NCBI GenBank assembly: GCA_900754855.1
Contig: CAAEEI010000027.1
Location: 1-7,534 of the forward strand
Length of the DNA stretch: 7,534 bases
Reading direction: 5' to 3'
From: Lachnospiraceae bacterium
GTDB taxonomy: Bacteria; Bacillota; Clostridia; Lachnospirales; Lachnospiraceae
This document shows positions 5,389-7,534 of this stretch, one piece after another. Position numbers and translations under genes: made by a program. Below the pieces are notes generated by a model, which was not told the origin of the DNA, did not search any database, and saw nothing but the letters and a program-made list of their open reading frames with translations. Every line of letters begins with the position of its first letter. The stretch's first letter is position 1.

Positions 5389-6999
5389 ATGCCAGTGAAA
5401 TACGTATTCGTCACAGGTGGCGTTGTTTCCGGATTAGGAAAAGGAATTACCGCAGCTTCCCTGGGACGTCTTTTAAAAGCAAGAGGATACAAAGTATCCA
5501 GCCAGAAATTCGATCCTTATATCAATATGGATCCAGGAACAATGAATCCAATCCAGCATGGCGAGGTTTTTGTTACCGATGACGGTGCGGAAACCGATTT
5601 GGATTTAGGTCATTATGAAAGATTTATTGACGAAAAATTAAACAAACAGTCCAACGTAACTACCGGTAAAGTTTACTGGAGTATTTTAAATAAAGAAAGA
5701 CGTGGGGATTTCGGTGGGCATACCGTACAGGTTATCCCACATGTCACCAATGAAATTAAAAGCCGATTTTATCATAATGAAGATGCTGCGGAAACCGAAG
5801 TAGCCATTATCGAAATCGGAGGAACCGTCGGCGACATTGAAAGTCAGCCGTTTCTGGAAGCGCTTCGTCAGTTCCAGCATGAGGTAGGACACGAAAATTG
5901 TATTCTCATTCATGTTACGTTGATTCCATATCTTAAAGCTTCCGGCGAACTGAAAACCAAACCAACGCAGGCCAGCGTAAAGGATCTTCAGGGTATGGGC
6001 ATTCAGCCGGATATTCTTGTCTGCCGTTCCGACCTGCCGTTGGATGACAGCATTAAAGAAAAAATTGCGCAATTTTGTAATGTACCAAAGAAAAGAGTCA
6101 TTCAAAATCTTGATGTGGATATTCTTTACGAATTACCATTGGCTATGGAAAAAGAAAAGCTGGCCAATGTTGTCTGCGATTGCCTGAACATGGATTGCCC
6201 ACAGCCGGATCTTGCCGACTGGATTTCCATGATCGACACCTGGAAAAATCCGAAACATACGGTTCGTATCGCACTTGTTGGGAAATATGTTTCCCTTCAT
6301 GACGCTTACATCAGTGTGGTAGAAGCTCTTAAACACGGCGCCGTTGCCAATAATGCAGAAGTTGATATTAAATGGGTTGATTCCGAGCTGCTGAGTGATT
6401 ATAACGCCACTAATTTCTTTTCTGATGTAGATGGCATTATCGTTCCCGGTGGTTTTGGCGACCGTGGTATCGAAGGCATGATTTGCGCTATCCGCTATGC
6501 CCGTGAACACAAGATTCCTTATCTTGGTCTTTGTCTGGGCATGCAGCTTACCATTGTTGAATTTGCCCGCAATGTCATCGGTCTGAAAGACGCACACAGC
6601 AACGAATTTAATAGCGCAACAACCAATCCGGTTATCCATATTATGCCGGATAAAGAAGGGGTCACCAACCTGGGAGGAACTTTACGTCTGGGATCCTACC
6701 CTTGTATTCTGGATAAATCTTCTAAAGCGTTACAGTTATACGGTGCAGAGACTATTGAAGAACGTCATCGTCATCGTTATGAAGTAAATAACCAGTACCG
6801 TGATATTCTTCAGGAATACGGCATGCTCTTATCTGGTTTTTCACCGGATGGCCGTATCGTAGAAATGATCGAGATTCCTGAACATCCTTGGTTTATCGGT
6901 ACACAGGCTCATCCAGAGTTCAAATCCAGACCAAACAAACCTCATCCATTATTTAAAGGTTTCCTTGGCGCTGCTTTAGAATATCAGAAAAATAAATAA
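5389..6999 (+). CDS. pyrG: CTP synthase (glutamine-hydrolysing)
   Basis: Converts UTP to CTP using ATP and ammonia released from glutamine; the last step of de novo pyrimidine nucleotide synthesis, in the cytoplasm, as a tetramer. At 536 residues it is full length. The N-terminal synthetase domain (about 1-270) shows the P-loop GGVVSGLGKG with Lys18, the UTP/Mg site FDPYINMDPGTMNP (41-54), Asp72 in AETDLDLGHYERF, Glu142 in EIGGTVGDIES, and the UTP-binding TKPTQASVKDLQ. The class I glutamine amidotransferase domain (about 290-536) shows PGGFGDRG (oxyanion region), the nucleophile Cys382 in LGLCLGMQ, and His508 and Glu510 in TQAHPEF, which completes the triad. All key residues are intact. AGGAGG lies 7 nt before the ATG. 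It stands alone between its own promoter and terminator, with no rpoE or other pyrimidine gene beside it. Confidence 0.99.
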   Translation: MPVKYVFVTGGVVSGLGKGITAASLGRLLKARGYKVSSQKFDPYINMDPGTMNPIQHGEVFVTDDGAETDLDLGHYERFIDEKLNKQSNVTTGKVYWSILNKERRGDFGGHTVQVIPHVTNEIKSRFYHNEDAAETEVAIIEIGGTVGDIESQPFLEALRQFQHEVGHENCILIHVTLIPYLKASGELKTKPTQASVKDLQGMGIQPDILVCRSDLPLDDSIKEKIAQFCNVPKKRVIQNLDVDILYELPLAMEKEKLANVVCDCLNMDCPQPDLADWISMIDTWKNPKHTVRIALVGKYVSLHDAYISVVEALKHGAVANNAEVDIKWVDSELLSDYNATNFFSDVDGIIVPGGFGDRGIEGMICAIRYAREHKIPYLGLCLGMQLTIVEFARNVIGLKDAHSNEFNSATTNPVIHIMPDKEGVTNLGGTLRLGSYPCILDKSSKALQLYGAETIEERHRHRYEVNNQYRDILQEYGMLLSGFSPDGRIVEMIEIPEHPWFIGTQAHPEFKSRPNKPHPLFKGFLGAALEYQKNK

Positions 7000-7005
7000 A
7001 CAAAT

Positions 7006-7069
7006 AAAAGACCGCAGCTTATCTGTTTTCCCTATTGAAAACAAGATTGGCTACGGTCTTTTTATTTTT
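7006..7069. terminator. Bidirectional terminator after pyrG
   Basis: AAAAGACCG (7006-7014) pairs with CGGTCTTTT (7054-7062). The stem is extended with mismatches through AGC/GCT and capped by GTTTTC/GAAAAC around a CCTATT loop. A T-rich tail follows on the plus strand (TTTTTATTTTT), and CTTTTATTTG follows on the minus strand. It can end both pyrG and the convergent acetyltransferase transcript. Confidence 0.85.
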
Positions 7070-7107
7070 CGTTTTTTCTTTTTTCTGATTAAGTTTACCG
7101 GCTGTTT

Positions 7108-7534
7108 CTATTGATATTCGGTGATCGTTTTTTCTTCCGTAATATCTCTCAGTACTTTGCATGGATGACCCACTGCCAGAACATGGGGAGGAATATCTTT
7201 TGTCACCAGACTTTTGGCGCCAATCACACTTCCCTCTCCTATGGTCACTCCCGGCAAAATCGTCACATCCGCCCCGATCCATACGTTGTCTCCTATGGTA
7301 ATCGGCCCGGCCATTTCCAGTCCCTCATTTCTCTCTTTGACTGCCAGAGGATGGCTGGCCGTATATAATCCGCAATTGGGTCCAATCATACAGTTTTTCC
7401 CTATGCTGATCTTTCCTCCGTCCATGAAATATGCGCCATGATTGATAAATGTTCCTGCGCCAATCTGACAATTATATCCATAATCTGTATAAAAGGGAGA
7501 TAAAATCGTTACATGATCTTTTTTCCCTGGCAAC
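7108..7534 (-). CDS. Maltose/galactoside-type O-acetyltransferase, 5' end outside the window
   Basis: The C-terminal 142 or so codons of a soluble acetyl-CoA-dependent sugar O-acetyltransferase with a left-handed parallel beta-helix (LacA/Maa type), acting as a trimer. Hexapeptide-repeat coils are plain: ISIGKNCMIGPN, ITIGDNVWIGADV, VTIGEGSVIGAKS. The loop YTASHPL contains the expected catalytic histidine, and the end TKDIPPHVLAVGHPCKVLR matches the family's acetyl-CoA-binding C-terminus. The family normally has about 50-60 more N-terminal residues with the maltose-acetyltransferase domain, which must lie beyond 7534. The TTG near the edge is therefore read as an internal leucine, not a start. 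The physiological acceptor sugar is unknown; detoxification by acetylating non-metabolised sugars is the usual proposal. It converges with pyrG and is unrelated to it in function. Confidence 0.93.
   Translation of the reverse strand, partial: LPGKKDHVTILSPFYTDYGYNCQIGAGTFINHGAYFMDGGKISIGKNCMIGPNCGLYTASHPLAVKERNEGLEMAGPITIGDNVWIGADVTILPGVTIGEGSVIGAKSLVTKDIPPHVLAVGHPCKVLRDITEEKTITEYQ

Noticed and set aside
5686..6639. Open frames of 139 and 168 codons on the minus strand inside pyrG
   Set aside because: They lie wholly opposite a complete, highly conserved gene, have no ribosome binding site of note and give no recognisable protein. They are frame shadows.
7531..7533. TTG as the start codon of the acetyltransferase
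   Set aside because: The protein would lack the N-terminal domain normal for this family, and the reading frame is open to the window edge. The codon is better read as an internal leucine.

Overview
The window looks like chromosomal DNA of a Gram-positive, moderately low-GC Clostridia-type bacterium, most likely Lachnospiraceae. That placement is an inference from the strong AGGAGG-type ribosome binding sites, TATAAT promoters, U-tract terminators and the sequence style of PyrG and the two AraC-type regulators; no rRNA is present to confirm it. I see no insertion sequence, tRNA, CRISPR array or phage gene.

Left part (about 1-2150, minus strand): a two-gene operon encoding a membrane-anchored 188-residue protein of unknown family, followed 15 bp later by a 475-residue P-loop GTPase-like protein whose CPYC pair at the N-terminus and second CPYC pair just before the P-loop could form one split zinc ribbon. 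A good promoter lies about 100 bp upstream of the first gene. No terminator is visible before the left edge, so further genes may follow outside the window. This is the least understood and most interesting part.

Middle part (2160-5290): two AraC-type regulators on the plus strand, with a minus-strand sugar-phosphate nucleotidyltransferase-like gene between them. The first regulator is transcribed divergently from the GTPase operon from back-to-back promoters, so it is a candidate regulator of that operon or of itself. It ends in a bidirectional terminator shared with the convergent nucleotidyltransferase gene. The second regulator is divergent from the nucleotidyltransferase gene, with a tandem 9-bp repeat just upstream of its -35 box, and ends in a long hairpin terminator.

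Right part (5300-7534): pyrG (CTP synthase), complete, as a single-gene transcription unit with its own promoter and terminator. It converges on the 3' part of a maltose/galactoside-type O-acetyltransferase gene whose N-terminal end is cut off by the window edge. Apart from the GTPase pair and the likely divergent regulation, the genes appear to be independent units, not one pathway.
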